From the NCBI RefSeq assembly GCF_000023445.1, contig NC_012881.1:3442001-3506000 (forward strand): a stretch of 64,000 nt of DNA. The letters run 5' to 3'. Of this stretch, positions 38,497 to 47,201 are shown piece after piece. Origin of the DNA: Maridesulfovibrio salexigens DSM 2638 (GTDB lineage: Bacteria; Desulfobacterota; Desulfovibrionia; Desulfovibrionales; Desulfovibrionaceae). Position 1 is the stretch's first letter, and each line of letters begins with the position of its first letter. Position numbers and translations under genes: made by a program. The notes below the pieces were generated by a model. That model made no database searches. It worked only from the letters and a program-made list of their open reading frames with translations, and was not told the DNA's origin.

Positions 38497-38586
38497 ATGC
38501 GCTTTGCGCTTTTGATATTTTAATTTCGCCTCCGGCGGCTTAAACCCTTTTTGAAAAAAGGTTTTAAGAATCCCAAAAACTTTTAG
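38496..38586. repeat. Dispersed intergenic repeat, copy C
   Basis: GATGCGCTTTGCGCTTTT, then ATTTCGCCTCCGGCGGCTTA, then AACCCTTTTT-GAAAAAAGGTTTTAAG and TCCCAAAAACTTTTAG. It begins on the last base of the radical SAM stop codon. Three hairpin modules are visible: GCGC..GCGC, GCC..GGC and CCTTTTT..AAAAAGG. Confidence 0.82.
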
Positions 38587-38615
38587 TAATCTAAGTCATT
38601 GCTAACTAAATCAGA

Positions 38616-38650
38616 GGGAGATTAGATCATTTCGATCGAATCTCCCTTTT
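38616..38650 (+). terminator. Terminator after the EAL-HDOD/kinase/radical SAM run
   Basis: GGGAGATT (38616-38623) pairs with AATCTCCC (38639-38646), with an inner GATC/GATC pairing; TTTTCCTTTT follows. Confidence 0.8.
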
Positions 38651-38703
38651 CCTTTTGAATCAGCCTGCTTTTCAGCGGGCCGTCAGCCGTGTATAAATAT
38701 TCG

Positions 38704-40809
38704 ATGAACAGACGATCCCTATTTTTCAGCACATGTATGATCATGCTGCTGATCTTCTCCATACCGCAATCATCTTTCTCAAAAGAAGGTGGATTCGGCC
38801 TGAACTGGCAATTCGCCGTTGATTTGCCGCAGGCAGGAGTAGTCGGGGTTCTGAAGGGATATATTGAGCATCTGAAAGGCTCAAAATTTAAATTCAACGG
38901 AGAATACCTAAACAGAAAAGGACCTATCAACTCCGGTCCGATTAAGCTCAGCACAAACTTTGATCTTGATTCCGGGCTGCTACGCCTGAATTCCTTTAAT
39001 CTCACAATTAATAATTTAAAAACTGATCTGCCTCAGCTTGGATTAAGTAATCCCGACCTAAGCATCACCGGAAAAGGAATTCTCGATCCTGTTTCAGTGG
39101 CAGCGGACTTCAAAGATTTACAGATAAAAGCCGGAAATCTGCCGGACCTAACAGGCAGATTGACCTACACCCCGGCTAGAGATGGAAGTTGCCTCCTGGA
39201 AATAAGTAATCCCCTGCCACTGCTGGAACAAATCGTAGAAATAAATTTCCCGGACTTTGAAAAATGGGACAAGGAAGGAAATTTTTCACTCAAAATTGCG
39301 CTGCGTAAAATCAACAGTGCCCCCGAAGCGAGTTTAAAACTTGATTTCAGTGAAATCTCCGCCGCATCAGCTGACGGACTGGCACTTGTAGACAGCGTAG
39401 TAGGAAACATCGAAGCCACCAGTCTGCTTAACAATCCCCAGCCAACGCTGAATATAACTTTTCAATCCGGCGAAGCCCTTTACGATACCTTTTATGTAAA
39501 CATCACAAAACATCCGCTAAATGCTGAGATTAAATCCACCCTGCCTGATAAATTCGGCAAGATTAAACTTAAGACTCACATAGACTGGAAAGGCATGGGA
39601 AACATCAAAGCGGATGCGCAGCTTAAAGATATCTTTCATAGCCCTGCGTTTTCCGGCAATGTAGAATACAAAACGGATGAACTATCTGCACCGTTCAAAG
39701 CCTTTGCAATTGATCCCTTCTCCTTGGAGGGATTAAGCGGCAACGGCAAATTTGCATTACGCTGCGCCTTCAACGGCACAAAGCCTAAAACACATCTACG
39801 CGGGGAAATGGATTTTGAAAACTGTACGGTCAGCAAAGATGAAACTGTTTTCAAAGGTATTAATGCAGACCTGCCCTTTGTACTTTCCCTTAATGAAAAA
39901 CTACTTCCCCAAGCGGATGACACCCTGCCCTATTCCCCGGCAGGTATTATCAGCTTTGATGAAATCAAGTCCGGACAACTTGAGATAAAAGATTTTGCTT
40001 TTCCTATCAGCGTATCCTCGAATTCCATTGAATTCGGAACAGTACCGACCATCAATTTGGAAGGAGGCACCCTCAATCTTTCCGACTTGAAGATACGTCA
40101 TCCCTTTAATGATGACTTTGCGCTCAATGGTAAAATCGTTACCAATGACATCAATTTACTGCCCCTCTCCCCGCAATCACTGCCAATCGATGGACAGCTA
40201 AGCGGAGACTTGAAATTTTGGTTACTCAAAGATCATCTTTCCACCAGCGGTAAACTTTACGGCAATGTCTATGGCGGTGAGATGACCATTGATGAGATTT
40301 TTGCAGAGAATCCTTTTGAGGATTCACGGCAGTACGGGGCAGACTTCAACGTAAAGCATCTCGATCTTGAACCGCTCAGTAAGGCGCTTGATATCGGACG
40401 AATCACAGGTCGTATGGACCTGGATCTAAACGAACTGGTCATCGCTTACGAGCAACCTGCATCATTCCACCTTGTGGCCCGTACAACTCCCGGTTCCGGC
40501 AAGTCCGGTGATATCAGCCTCAAAGCGGTAAACACCCTGTCGGTTATCGGAACCGGTTCCGGGCTTACCGGAGCAGGGGTGGGAGTTTTCTCGCAATTTT
40601 TTAAAGAATTCGGCTATGCCGGACTGGGCCTCGAGTGCACCCTTAACGATGATATATTCAAGATTCGAGGCTTGATCAGAGATGATGGAATCGAGTACAT
40701 TATTAAAAGACCGCCCTTGTTCGGCATCAACGTAATCAACAGCAACCCCGAAAACCTGATCAGCTTTTCCGACATGCTCAAAAGACTGAAACGGGTCATC
40801 GGCAACTAA
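38704..40809 (+). CDS. YdbH-like AsmA/TAM-type envelope-spanning protein
   Basis: A 701-residue exported protein. After a signal/anchor sequence (MNRRSLFFSTCMIMLLIFSI) it is a long series of beta-rich segments of the AsmA-like type (SNPDLSITGKGILDPVSVAA, GRLTYTPARDGS, ISLKAVNTLSVIGTGSGLTG), with the C-terminal region typical of YdbH (the DUF once named dicarboxylate transport). In E. coli YdbH bridges the inner and outer membranes and carries phospholipids. The start is uncertain: GTG 38689 is also open and neither has a good ribosome site. A YdbL-like gene follows after 17 bases, supporting the assignment. It is shorter than the E. coli protein. Confidence 0.75.
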   Translation: MNRRSLFFSTCMIMLLIFSIPQSSFSKEGGFGLNWQFAVDLPQAGVVGVLKGYIEHLKGSKFKFNGEYLNRKGPINSGPIKLSTNFDLDSGLLRLNSFNLTINNLKTDLPQLGLSNPDLSITGKGILDPVSVAADFKDLQIKAGNLPDLTGRLTYTPARDGSCLLEISNPLPLLEQIVEINFPDFEKWDKEGNFSLKIALRKINSAPEASLKLDFSEISAASADGLALVDSVVGNIEATSLLNNPQPTLNITFQSGEALYDTFYVNITKHPLNAEIKSTLPDKFGKIKLKTHIDWKGMGNIKADAQLKDIFHSPAFSGNVEYKTDELSAPFKAFAIDPFSLEGLSGNGKFALRCAFNGTKPKTHLRGEMDFENCTVSKDETVFKGINADLPFVLSLNEKLLPQADDTLPYSPAGIISFDEIKSGQLEIKDFAFPISVSSNSIEFGTVPTINLEGGTLNLSDLKIRHPFNDDFALNGKIVTNDINLLPLSPQSLPIDGQLSGDLKFWLLKDHLSTSGKLYGNVYGGEMTIDEIFAENPFEDSRQYGADFNVKHLDLEPLSKALDIGRITGRMDLDLNELVIAYEQPASFHLVARTTPGSGKSGDISLKAVNTLSVIGTGSGLTGAGVGVFSQFFKEFGYAGLGLECTLNDDIFKIRGLIRDDGIEYIIKRPPLFGINVINSNPENLISFSDMLKRLKRVIGN

Positions 40810-40826
40810 AAGCACAGGAGTTTACC

Positions 40827-41414
40827 ATGCTCAAAAAAACCGCACAGGTTTTAACCTTTATCAGCCTTCTTTCCTTTGTCGCCTGTGTGACAGTGAACAT
40901 ATATTTCCCTGCAGCCAAGGTTGAACGGGCCGCAGAAGATATTGTGGAAGATGTTTACGGAACTAATCCCAAGCAGGACAATAAAGACGACCAGTCCGCA
41001 CTGGAAAGCTTCCTTGCCCTGCTCACACCGCAAGCTGCTCACGCTCAGGTAAGCAAAGCTGAGATCGACAAGAAATCCAACGCCGCTATCCGTGGACTGA
41101 AGCAGTCCATTGCCGCCGACCACAAAAAACTGGTTCCCTATTACAACTCCGGTAACATCGGCATCACCAAAGACGGCTACCTGAAAATAATCAGCAAGGA
41201 TGGACTGAACATCAAGCAGACCGCAGACCTGCGCCGCATTGTTTCGCAGGATAACGATACCCGCGACCAGCTATACTCCGAAGTAGCCGCATCCATGAAT
41301 ATTCCTGGCAGTGAGCTCGCAAAAGTCAAAGCCATCTTTGCACAGGAATGGCAGGAACGTGCTCCATCCGGATGGTTTATCCAGAACGCAAACGGTAAAT
41401 GGATGCGGAAATAA
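40827..41414 (+). CDS. YdbL-like DUF1318 protein with N-terminal lipobox
   Basis: A 195-residue envelope protein of the DUF1318/YdbL family. The conserved C-terminal half is clear (KSNAAIRGLKQSIAADHKKL, YYNSGNIGITKDGYL, EVAASMNIPGSELAKV, ERAPSGWFIQNANGKW). The N-terminus reads LLSFVACVTVNIYFPAAKVE: a lipobox-like VAC at residue 20 followed by a VTVNIYFPAA strand, so it is probably a lipoprotein, unlike the periplasmic E. coli YdbL. No separate ynbE gene is present between it and the ydbH-like gene. AGGAG precedes ATG 40827. Confidence 0.82.
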   Translation: MLKKTAQVLTFISLLSFVACVTVNIYFPAAKVERAAEDIVEDVYGTNPKQDNKDDQSALESFLALLTPQAAHAQVSKAEIDKKSNAAIRGLKQSIAADHKKLVPYYNSGNIGITKDGYLKIISKDGLNIKQTADLRRIVSQDNDTRDQLYSEVAASMNIPGSELAKVKAIFAQEWQERAPSGWFIQNANGKWMRK

Positions 41415-41422
41415 TTTCTGTC

Positions 41423-42877
41423 ATGCCCTTTGATAACAGTTACGCACGGCTGGACAAAAAATTCTACCAGCGCATAAATCCCACCCCGGTTAAGCATCCC
41501 CGGATCATTCTTGTGAACAGGGAGCTTGCCGGGGAAATGGAATTCCCGTTGCCGGAAACTGATGCTGAACTGGCCGAACTGTTTTCCGGCAACAAACCGC
41601 CTCAGGGTTCGGAACCGCTGGCCCAAGTGTATGCCGGACATCAGTTCGGTAATTTCGTGCCCCAATTGGGAGATGGAAGAGCTGTCCTGCTTGGTGAATT
41701 CGTCAGCAGCAGCGGAAAACGCTACGACATCCAACTCAAAGGTGCCGGACAGACCATGTATTCCCGCAACGGTGACGGCCGGTCGCCCCTTGGTCCGGTA
41801 ATCCGCGAATACATTGTAAGTGAAGCCATGTTCCGGCTGGGAATCCCCACCACCCGCGCCCTTGCCATGGTTTGCAGCGGAGAAGAAGTTTTCCGGGAAC
41901 AAGCTCTTCCCGGAGCAGTCTTCACTCGTGTTGCATCCAGCCATATCAGAATCGGGACTTTCGAGTACTTTGCTTCCCGCAATGATTATGAGGGAGTAAA
42001 AACTCTGGCAGATTACGCCATTGACCGTCACTATCCACATCTTAAAGAGGCCGGAAATCCCTATGCTGCATTCCTAGGAAAGGTCTGCTCGGTTCAGGCG
42101 CGGCTGATAGCCAAATGGATGCGGATCGGATTTATCCACGGGGTCATGAATACTGACAACACCACCATTTCCGGCGAGACCATTGATTACGGTCCCTGCG
42201 CTTTCATGGATGGTTATGATCCGGCAACAGTTTTCAGTTCCATCGACCATTACGGAAGATATGCTTACGCCCGCCAACCTTCTATTGCCCAATGGAATCT
42301 TGCCGGACTTGCAGGATGTCTGCTGCCCCTCATTCATAAGGATACTGGACAGGCCAAATCCCGTGCGGAAGAAATTGTGCAGGGATTCGGACCGGAATTC
42401 AGGACACATTACTTTGCTGAGATGTGCAGCAAGATCGGTCTGAAACCGGAAGAACCAGTTCAAGAATTGCTGAATGATTTATTGCAGATCATGCACGAAT
42501 CCAAGGCGGACTTTACCCTCAGCTTCAGGATGCTGGGCAAAGCTGTTTTGGGCAACGAAACGCCGCTACTGAAACTTTTTAACGAAAGAGATAAAATTAG
42601 GGAATGGCTTGAAAAGTGGGACGAAGAACGGGAACGGCAAAACATAAAGAAGGAAGATGCGGTCCGCACTATGGACCGCAACAATCCGGCATTCATCCCC
42701 CGCAACCACCGCGTTGAGCAGGCCATCAGTGCTGCTGTTGAAAATGATGATTTCGAACCGACCAAAAAACTGATCAAAATTCTGCATCATCCATATGATG
42801 ACCAACCGGAATACGATGAGTACATGCAGCCTCCGGAACCGACAGAACGTGTTTACCAGACATTCTGCGGAACTTAA
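41423..42877 (+). CDS. selO: Protein adenylyltransferase SelO (YdiU/UPF0061)
   Basis: A 484-residue SelO-family pseudokinase, which transfers AMP to proteins in redox stress responses. Signatures: YAGHQFGNFVPQLGDGRAVLLGE, GAGQTMYSRNGDGRSPLGP, IREYIVSEAM, HGVMNTDNTTISGETIDYGP (the flipped-nucleotide active site) and the C-terminal YQTFCGT. The frame is open from ATG 41399, overlapping the ydbL stop; ATG 41423 gives the more typical MPFDNSYARL start. Neither has a good ribosome site, suggesting translational coupling to the gene upstream. Confidence 0.93.
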   Translation: MPFDNSYARLDKKFYQRINPTPVKHPRIILVNRELAGEMEFPLPETDAELAELFSGNKPPQGSEPLAQVYAGHQFGNFVPQLGDGRAVLLGEFVSSSGKRYDIQLKGAGQTMYSRNGDGRSPLGPVIREYIVSEAMFRLGIPTTRALAMVCSGEEVFREQALPGAVFTRVASSHIRIGTFEYFASRNDYEGVKTLADYAIDRHYPHLKEAGNPYAAFLGKVCSVQARLIAKWMRIGFIHGVMNTDNTTISGETIDYGPCAFMDGYDPATVFSSIDHYGRYAYARQPSIAQWNLAGLAGCLLPLIHKDTGQAKSRAEEIVQGFGPEFRTHYFAEMCSKIGLKPEEPVQELLNDLLQIMHESKADFTLSFRMLGKAVLGNETPLLKLFNERDKIREWLEKWDEERERQNIKKEDAVRTMDRNNPAFIPRNHRVEQAISAAVENDDFEPTKKLIKILHHPYDDQPEYDEYMQPPEPTERVYQTFCGT

Positions 42878-42899
42878 GCAAAACCAGACCGGAGTATAT

Positions 42900-44153
42900 A
42901 TGAAACGTTTCATACATTTAATCTTTTGCGCAGCCTTATTGTTTATGGGGCTATCTGCCGTTTTTCCCACACTCTCAAATGCCGATGACTTTGAAGACGG
43001 GTTTGCAGCCTACCAGCAGGGAGATTACGAACTTGCAAGCCGTCTTTTTTTAAAAGCGGCGGAACAGGACCACGCTAAGGCTATGTATAATCTGGGTATA
43101 ATGTTCAGCAGCGGCTCCGGTATGCAACGGGACTTTTCTAAAGCGGCAATGTGGTTCAGAAAAGCAGCAGATCAAGGTTCGGTAGGTGCACAGTACAATC
43201 TGGCAATGATGTACGCTAACGGCATCGGTGTTAAGCAGGATCATGCCCAAGCCGCACAACTGTATCTACCAATTGCCGAGCAAGGCTTAGCTGAAGCGCA
43301 GAACAACCTGGCAGCAATGTATGAAAACGGACTGGGAGTAACTCAGAATTTAGAAACGGCCCTGTCCTGGTATCGCAAAGCAGCAGAACAGGGACTGCCA
43401 ATAGCCCAATATAATCTGGGCATAATGTATGCCCACGGCATGGGCATAGATCAGGATTTTAATCAGGCTGTGCATTGGTACCGCAAGGCTGCGGAGCAAG
43501 ACAATGTCATGGCTCAAAACAACCTTGGGTCTATGTATAATAACGGCAAAGGAGTTGAACAGGACTACTCCATAGCAGCCTATTGGTACCGCCGGGCAGC
43601 AGAACAGGGTTTTGCAGGAGCACAGCTTAATCTAGGCAGGCTTTACGAAAACGGTCTGGGGCTGGCGCAGGATTACGCTCAGGCTTCCCAATGGTATACG
43701 AAAGCTGCGGAACAAGGACTGCCAAAAGCCCAGCATGATCTGGCCATTATGTACGCAGAGGGCTTGGGAGTTCCGCAAAACTACTCGCATGCGGTATTAT
43801 GGTACTTAACGGCAGCAGAACAAGGCTATGCGCTATCCCAATACAATCTTGGCCTTATGTTCGACAGCGGACTGGGAGTAAAGCAGGACCGCACCAGAGC
43901 TGCCCAATGGTATTTAAAGGCTGCAAAGCAGGGAGTGCCCGAAGCCCAGTACAATATTGCAGCAATGTATGAAAGCGGACAGGATATTACGCAAGACTAC
44001 ATTCAGGCATACATGTGGTTCAGCCTGTCAGCTGAACGAGGAATTAAACAGGCAGTAAAAAGCCGGGATAGACTCAAAAGCAGGATGACTCAGTCTGAAA
44101 TACAAAAAGCATCGAAACTTGCCGAAGACTGGCAACCATCACACAGTCAATGA
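42900..44153 (+). CDS. Secreted Sel1-repeat (TPR-like) protein
   Basis: A 417-residue exported protein: signal peptide (MKRFIHLIFCAALLFMGLSA...) and about eleven Sel1 repeats of 36 residues, each of the form AxxxLGxMYxxGxGVxQDxxxAxxWYRKAAEQG. Such helical solenoids bind partner proteins in the periplasm. GGAG five bases before ATG 42900; the longer frame from 42795 overlaps selO and is not used. It closes the ydbH-ydbL-selO run and is followed by a strong terminator. Confidence 0.88.
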   Translation: MKRFIHLIFCAALLFMGLSAVFPTLSNADDFEDGFAAYQQGDYELASRLFLKAAEQDHAKAMYNLGIMFSSGSGMQRDFSKAAMWFRKAADQGSVGAQYNLAMMYANGIGVKQDHAQAAQLYLPIAEQGLAEAQNNLAAMYENGLGVTQNLETALSWYRKAAEQGLPIAQYNLGIMYAHGMGIDQDFNQAVHWYRKAAEQDNVMAQNNLGSMYNNGKGVEQDYSIAAYWYRRAAEQGFAGAQLNLGRLYENGLGLAQDYAQASQWYTKAAEQGLPKAQHDLAIMYAEGLGVPQNYSHAVLWYLTAAEQGYALSQYNLGLMFDSGLGVKQDRTRAAQWYLKAAKQGVPEAQYNIAAMYESGQDITQDYIQAYMWFSLSAERGIKQAVKSRDRLKSRMTQSEIQKASKLAEDWQPSHSQ

Positions 44154-44180
44154 CCAATTAAAAAATTTAGAAACGAAAAA

Positions 44181-44208
44181 AGCCCTCAAACCATAAGGTT
44201 TGAGGGCT
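44181..44208. terminator. Bidirectional terminator between the Sel1 gene and purM
   Basis: AGCCCTCAAACC (44181-44192) pairs perfectly with GGTTTGAGGGCT (44197-44208), loop ATAA. TTTTTGATTT follows on plus and an A6 run precedes it (T6 on minus). Confidence 0.92.
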
Positions 44209-44231
44209 TTTTGATTTACCAAAAACAAAAA

Positions 44232-45278
44232 CTAGAAATTAACTTTAACCTGCTCGGAATCTCCGTCACGGGCGGTGATTTCACCGATCTTCCATGAGTT
44301 GAGCTTCATTCCTGCCAGTCTGTTCAGCACATCTTCTTCATGGTCTTTGGATACAACGAGGATGTAACCAATACCGGTGTTGAAGATCTGCAGCATTTCA
44401 GGCCAGCTGAGATCGCCCTGTTCCTTGAGCCAGTTGAACACGGGAGAAACTTCCCATGAATTGAAGTTGATTTCTGCGGTAACCTGCTTGGGCAGGATGC
44501 GGGGTACGTTATCGTAAAAACCGCCGCCGGTAACATGAACCATACCCTTGATTTCAATATCACGGGAAAGGTTATGAACCGCATCAACGTAGATTCTGGT
44601 GGGAGCCAGCAGCGCTTCGCCGATTTTCTGGTCAGTACCGGGAAGCAGGTCGTCTGCTTTCAGGCCGGACTCATCAAAAATCTTGCGCACCAGAGAGTAA
44701 CCGTTGGAATGGATGCCGGAAGACTCCAGACCGATGATGGAATCTCCGATAGTAATGGAGGAACCGTCTACGATCTTGGCGTTATCCACCATACCGACAC
44801 AGAAACCGGAAAGGTCGTACTCACCGTCAGCATAGAAACCGGGCATTTCAGCGGTCTCACCGCCGAGCAGCGCACAGCCGGACTGCTTACAGCCTTCCAC
44901 AACACCTGCGATAACTTCTTCAGCCACACCGGACTCAAGTTTGCCGGTTGCAAAGTAGTCGAGGAAGAACAGGGGTTTTGCACCCTGCACGAGAATATCG
45001 TTTACGCTCATAGCAACGAGATCGATACCGATAGTATCGTGCTTGTTTACTGCAAAAGCGAGTTTAAGCTTGGTTCCCACACCGTCGGCACCTGCCACCA
45101 GTACGGGCTCTTCCATCTGAGTAAGGTCAAGCTTGAACAGCCCGCCGAACCCGCCAATATCAGTGACCACACCCTTGGTGAAGGTGGAACCCACCATACC
45201 TTTAATGCGACCAATAAAATCATTAGCCGCATCGATATCAACACCGGCGGCTTTATATGCATCAGAACGACTTGCCAT
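44232..45278 (-). CDS. purM: Phosphoribosylformylglycinamidine cyclo-ligase (AIR synthetase)
   Basis: A 348-residue PurM, fifth step of purine synthesis: closes the imidazole ring of FGAM to AIR with ATP. Signatures: YKAAGVDIDAANDFIGRIK, VAGADGVGTKLKLAF, NDILVQGAKPLFFLDYFA, LGGETAEMPGFY, GLESSGIHSNGYSL and HVTGGGFYDNVPR. AGGAG precedes ATG 45278. It is alone; no other pur gene is in the window. Confidence 0.97.
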   Translation of the reverse strand: MASRSDAYKAAGVDIDAANDFIGRIKGMVGSTFTKGVVTDIGGFGGLFKLDLTQMEEPVLVAGADGVGTKLKLAFAVNKHDTIGIDLVAMSVNDILVQGAKPLFFLDYFATGKLESGVAEEVIAGVVEGCKQSGCALLGGETAEMPGFYADGEYDLSGFCVGMVDNAKIVDGSSITIGDSIIGLESSGIHSNGYSLVRKIFDESGLKADDLLPGTDQKIGEALLAPTRIYVDAVHNLSRDIEIKGMVHVTGGGFYDNVPRILPKQVTAEINFNSWEVSPVFNWLKEQGDLSWPEMLQIFNTGIGYILVVSKDHEEDVLNRLAGMKLNSWKIGEITARDGDSEQVKVNF

Positions 45279-45391
45279 ATTAATTTCTCCTAACAGTCTC
45301 TAAGAACGGACTGTATATGCTGAATCCCGTATAAGTTCAAGGAACAACATCACCCATTTCCCGCTATCGGGAAAAGAAAAAGGTCCATTGT

Positions 45392-45420
45392 TTGCACAGG
45401 ACCAAATAAGAGTTTATACT
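45392..45420 (+). promoter_or_regulatory. Promoter for the 89-residue exported protein
   Basis: TTGCAC (45392-45397), 17-base spacer, TATACT (45415-45420). Transcription would begin close to the GGAG ribosome site (45428-45431), giving a very short leader. Confidence 0.6.
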
Positions 45421-45438
45421 ATGCCACGGAGAAAAACC

Positions 45439-45708
45439 ATGTACAAGAAAACTTTATTCACCGCTTTTCTCATTCTGGGACTGTTCCTGTGTGGAAACGC
45501 CATAGCAGGAACCAAGTTCATTAACAAGGATACCGCCAAGGACCGCAAACCCATCCGCATGGGCACCGGAGGCGGAAACAAAAGTAAGATCTCAATTCAA
45601 TCAGATAATAATTCCAACACGATAAGCATTTCACCTAAAGACAAGGATGAAGATAAGGAAGACACTCAAGTCGGCCCTATATTTGTTGTCCCTGAAATCA
45701 AACCGTAG
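45439..45708 (+). CDS. Small exported hydrophilic protein, 89 residues
   Basis: Signal peptide MYKKTLFTAFLILGLFLCGN with cleavage near AIA-GTK, then a mature part of about 65 residues rich in Lys, Asp, Ser and Asn (RMGTGGGNKSKISIQS, SPKDKDEDKEDTQ) without cysteine or hydrophobic core, probably unstructured. GGAG lies seven bases before ATG 45439; the longer frame from 45388 overlaps the promoter. amrS follows after 21 bases. No family recognised. Confidence 0.68.
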   Translation: MYKKTLFTAFLILGLFLCGNAIAGTKFINKDTAKDRKPIRMGTGGGNKSKISIQSDNNSNTISISPKDKDEDKEDTQVGPIFVVPEIKP

Positions 45709-45729
45709 CAAAATATAATAAGGAAAGTC

Positions 45730-46743
45730 ATGCTTCATCCCGCCAGACTATGGAAACCGCTTAAGGACGGTAAAGTCCAATGCAGGCTATGCAGTCATTT
45801 CTGCATAATTGACGAACAGGAACACGGTAAGTGCGGGGTACGGCAAAATGTTGACGGCCAGCTCATGACCAAAACCTATGAGCTGGTAGCAGCACTCAAT
45901 GTGGACCCGGTAGAAAAAAAACCGCTGTACCACTTCCTGCCCGGAACCGAGACATTTTCACTGGGTACACAGGGCTGCAACTTCGGCTGCACCTTCTGCC
46001 AGAATGCCTCCCTTTCCCAGCACCCCAAAACAGGACGGGAAATCACGGGACAAAAAGTAACCCCGGAAATTCTGGTGGAAGCGACCATCGCCCACAAATG
46101 TGATTCCATATCCTACACCTATTCCGAACCGACCATTTTTTTTGAGCTGATGCAGGATACCGCCCGTCTTGCCCATATAAAAGGATTGAAAAATATCATG
46201 GTCTCCAACGGCTTCCAAAGCCCGGACTGTATCGAAGAACTGACCGGACTGATCGATGCCGCCAACATAGACCTCAAAGCTTTCAATGATGTTTTTTATC
46301 GGGACACATGCGGGGGCCGCCTTAATCCGGTCCTCGACAACCTCAAGCACATGAAGACAAACGGCTGGTGGGTAGAGGTCACGACCCTGCTTATTCCCGG
46401 AAAGAACGATTCACCGGACGAATTAAAAGAAATGGCCGCATTCATCGCCAATGAGCTTGGTAAGGAAGTTCCTTGGCATATTTCCCGTTTCCACCCGGAT
46501 TACAAGATGCAGGACTGTCCAGTCACCCCTATGGAAGCCCTGCAAAGAGCCCGAAAAGCAGGAACCAATGCGGGTCTGGAATATGTATACATCGGTAATA
46601 TTCCGGGTAACGAAAGCTCAGCCACCTTCTGTCCTGATTGCCACAAGGAACTGATCAAACGATTCGGCTTCGAAATGACCAAGACGGGCCTCTCTGATGG
46701 TATGTGCAAGTACTGCGGGTGCAAAATTAACGGGGTATTTTAG
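45730..46743 (+). CDS. amrS: AmmeMemoRadiSam system radical SAM enzyme
   Basis: A 337-residue radical SAM protein of the AmrS/PflA-like group. An N-terminal CRLCSHFC...KCGVR segment resembles a cysteine-rich cap; the radical SAM motif is GCNFGCTFCQN (CxxxCxxC), with YTYSEPTIFFE, SNGF and IDLKAFND downstream, and a C-terminal CPDCHKEL/CKYCGCKI zinc-like pair. Partners AmrA and AmrB are not in this window. The reaction is not settled. AAGG lies upstream of ATG 45730, and it probably shares the promoter of the 89-residue gene. Confidence 0.9.
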   Translation: MLHPARLWKPLKDGKVQCRLCSHFCIIDEQEHGKCGVRQNVDGQLMTKTYELVAALNVDPVEKKPLYHFLPGTETFSLGTQGCNFGCTFCQNASLSQHPKTGREITGQKVTPEILVEATIAHKCDSISYTYSEPTIFFELMQDTARLAHIKGLKNIMVSNGFQSPDCIEELTGLIDAANIDLKAFNDVFYRDTCGGRLNPVLDNLKHMKTNGWWVEVTTLLIPGKNDSPDELKEMAAFIANELGKEVPWHISRFHPDYKMQDCPVTPMEALQRARKAGTNAGLEYVYIGNIPGNESSATFCPDCHKELIKRFGFEMTKTGLSDGMCKYCGCKINGVF

Positions 46744-46853
46744 ACAGTTAAAGGCATAAACAGCATAGACAAAGAATTAAATTTTAAAAAAATAAATTTA
46801 GTTCTTGCCAAGCAAATACAATTCACGTAGTTCCCTTTCTGCACGAAACAAGT

Positions 46854-46930
46854 CGGAGCATGGCGCAGCCTGGTAGCGCGCTTGCTTTGGGAGCAAGATG
46901 CCGGGGGTTCAAATCCTCCTGCTCCGACCA
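46854..46930 (+). tRNA. tRNA-Pro (anticodon TGG)
   Basis: A full cloverleaf: acceptor CGGAGCA/TGCTCCG, D-stem GCGC/GCGC, anticodon stem CTTGC/GCAAG with loop TTTGGGA (anticodon TGG), T-stem GGGGG/CCTCC with TTCAAAT, and an encoded CCA end. It is the integration site of the element that follows: its last 47 bases recur exactly at 50079-50125. Confidence 0.97.
46884..46930 (+). repeat. Left attachment-site repeat (attL), 3' part of tRNA-Pro
   Basis: 47 bases from the anticodon loop to the CCA, identical to 50079-50125. By the usual logic of tRNA-directed integration, this copy completes the tRNA and came with the element. Confidence 0.9.
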
Positions 46931-46940
46931 GTAAATTCAA

Positions 46941-46973
46941 GGACTTACATTAATATGATGTAAGTCCTTTTTT
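46941..46973 (+). terminator. Terminator of tRNA-Pro (left copy)
   Basis: GGACTTACAT (46941-46950) pairs with ATGTAAGTCC (46958-46967), then six T residues. A diverged relative lies after the right repeat at 50141-50171. Confidence 0.92.
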
Positions 46974-47201
46974 CGTGCTGGGAACCATATTGGGAACATT
47001 TTAAAAATTATGGAACAAAACAAGATGAGAACGTCTTGGCATCCGCACAGGCGGCATCAGCAAATCCGTCTATATTTCCAAATAGATATATAAACAATGC
47101 ATTTTTACGCAGAATACGCTGCTACCAGCAGGCTTGGCAGAATAGCAAGATGCCCCCCTGAATGGAAAAGCCAGCCTCCGGGGAGACTAGCTTTGAATTT
47201 G

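Noticed and set aside
41177-42040. A 287-codon open frame antisense to ydbL and selO
   Set aside because: It spans two recognised genes on the other strand and shows no domain or ribosome site.
43000-44100. The 108-base periodic DNA similarity as a tandem-repeat locus
   Set aside because: It is the coding reflection of the 36-residue Sel1 repeats, not a separate DNA repeat.
44535-45293. A 252-codon open frame antisense to purM
   Set aside because: It mirrors purM throughout and has no independent support.
47030-47087. A short plus-strand stretch reading RLGIRTGGISKSVYISK as a possible integrase remnant
   Set aside because: It is about 20 codons, begins after a stop and ends at a stop, and the resemblance to integrase N-termini is too slight to claim.
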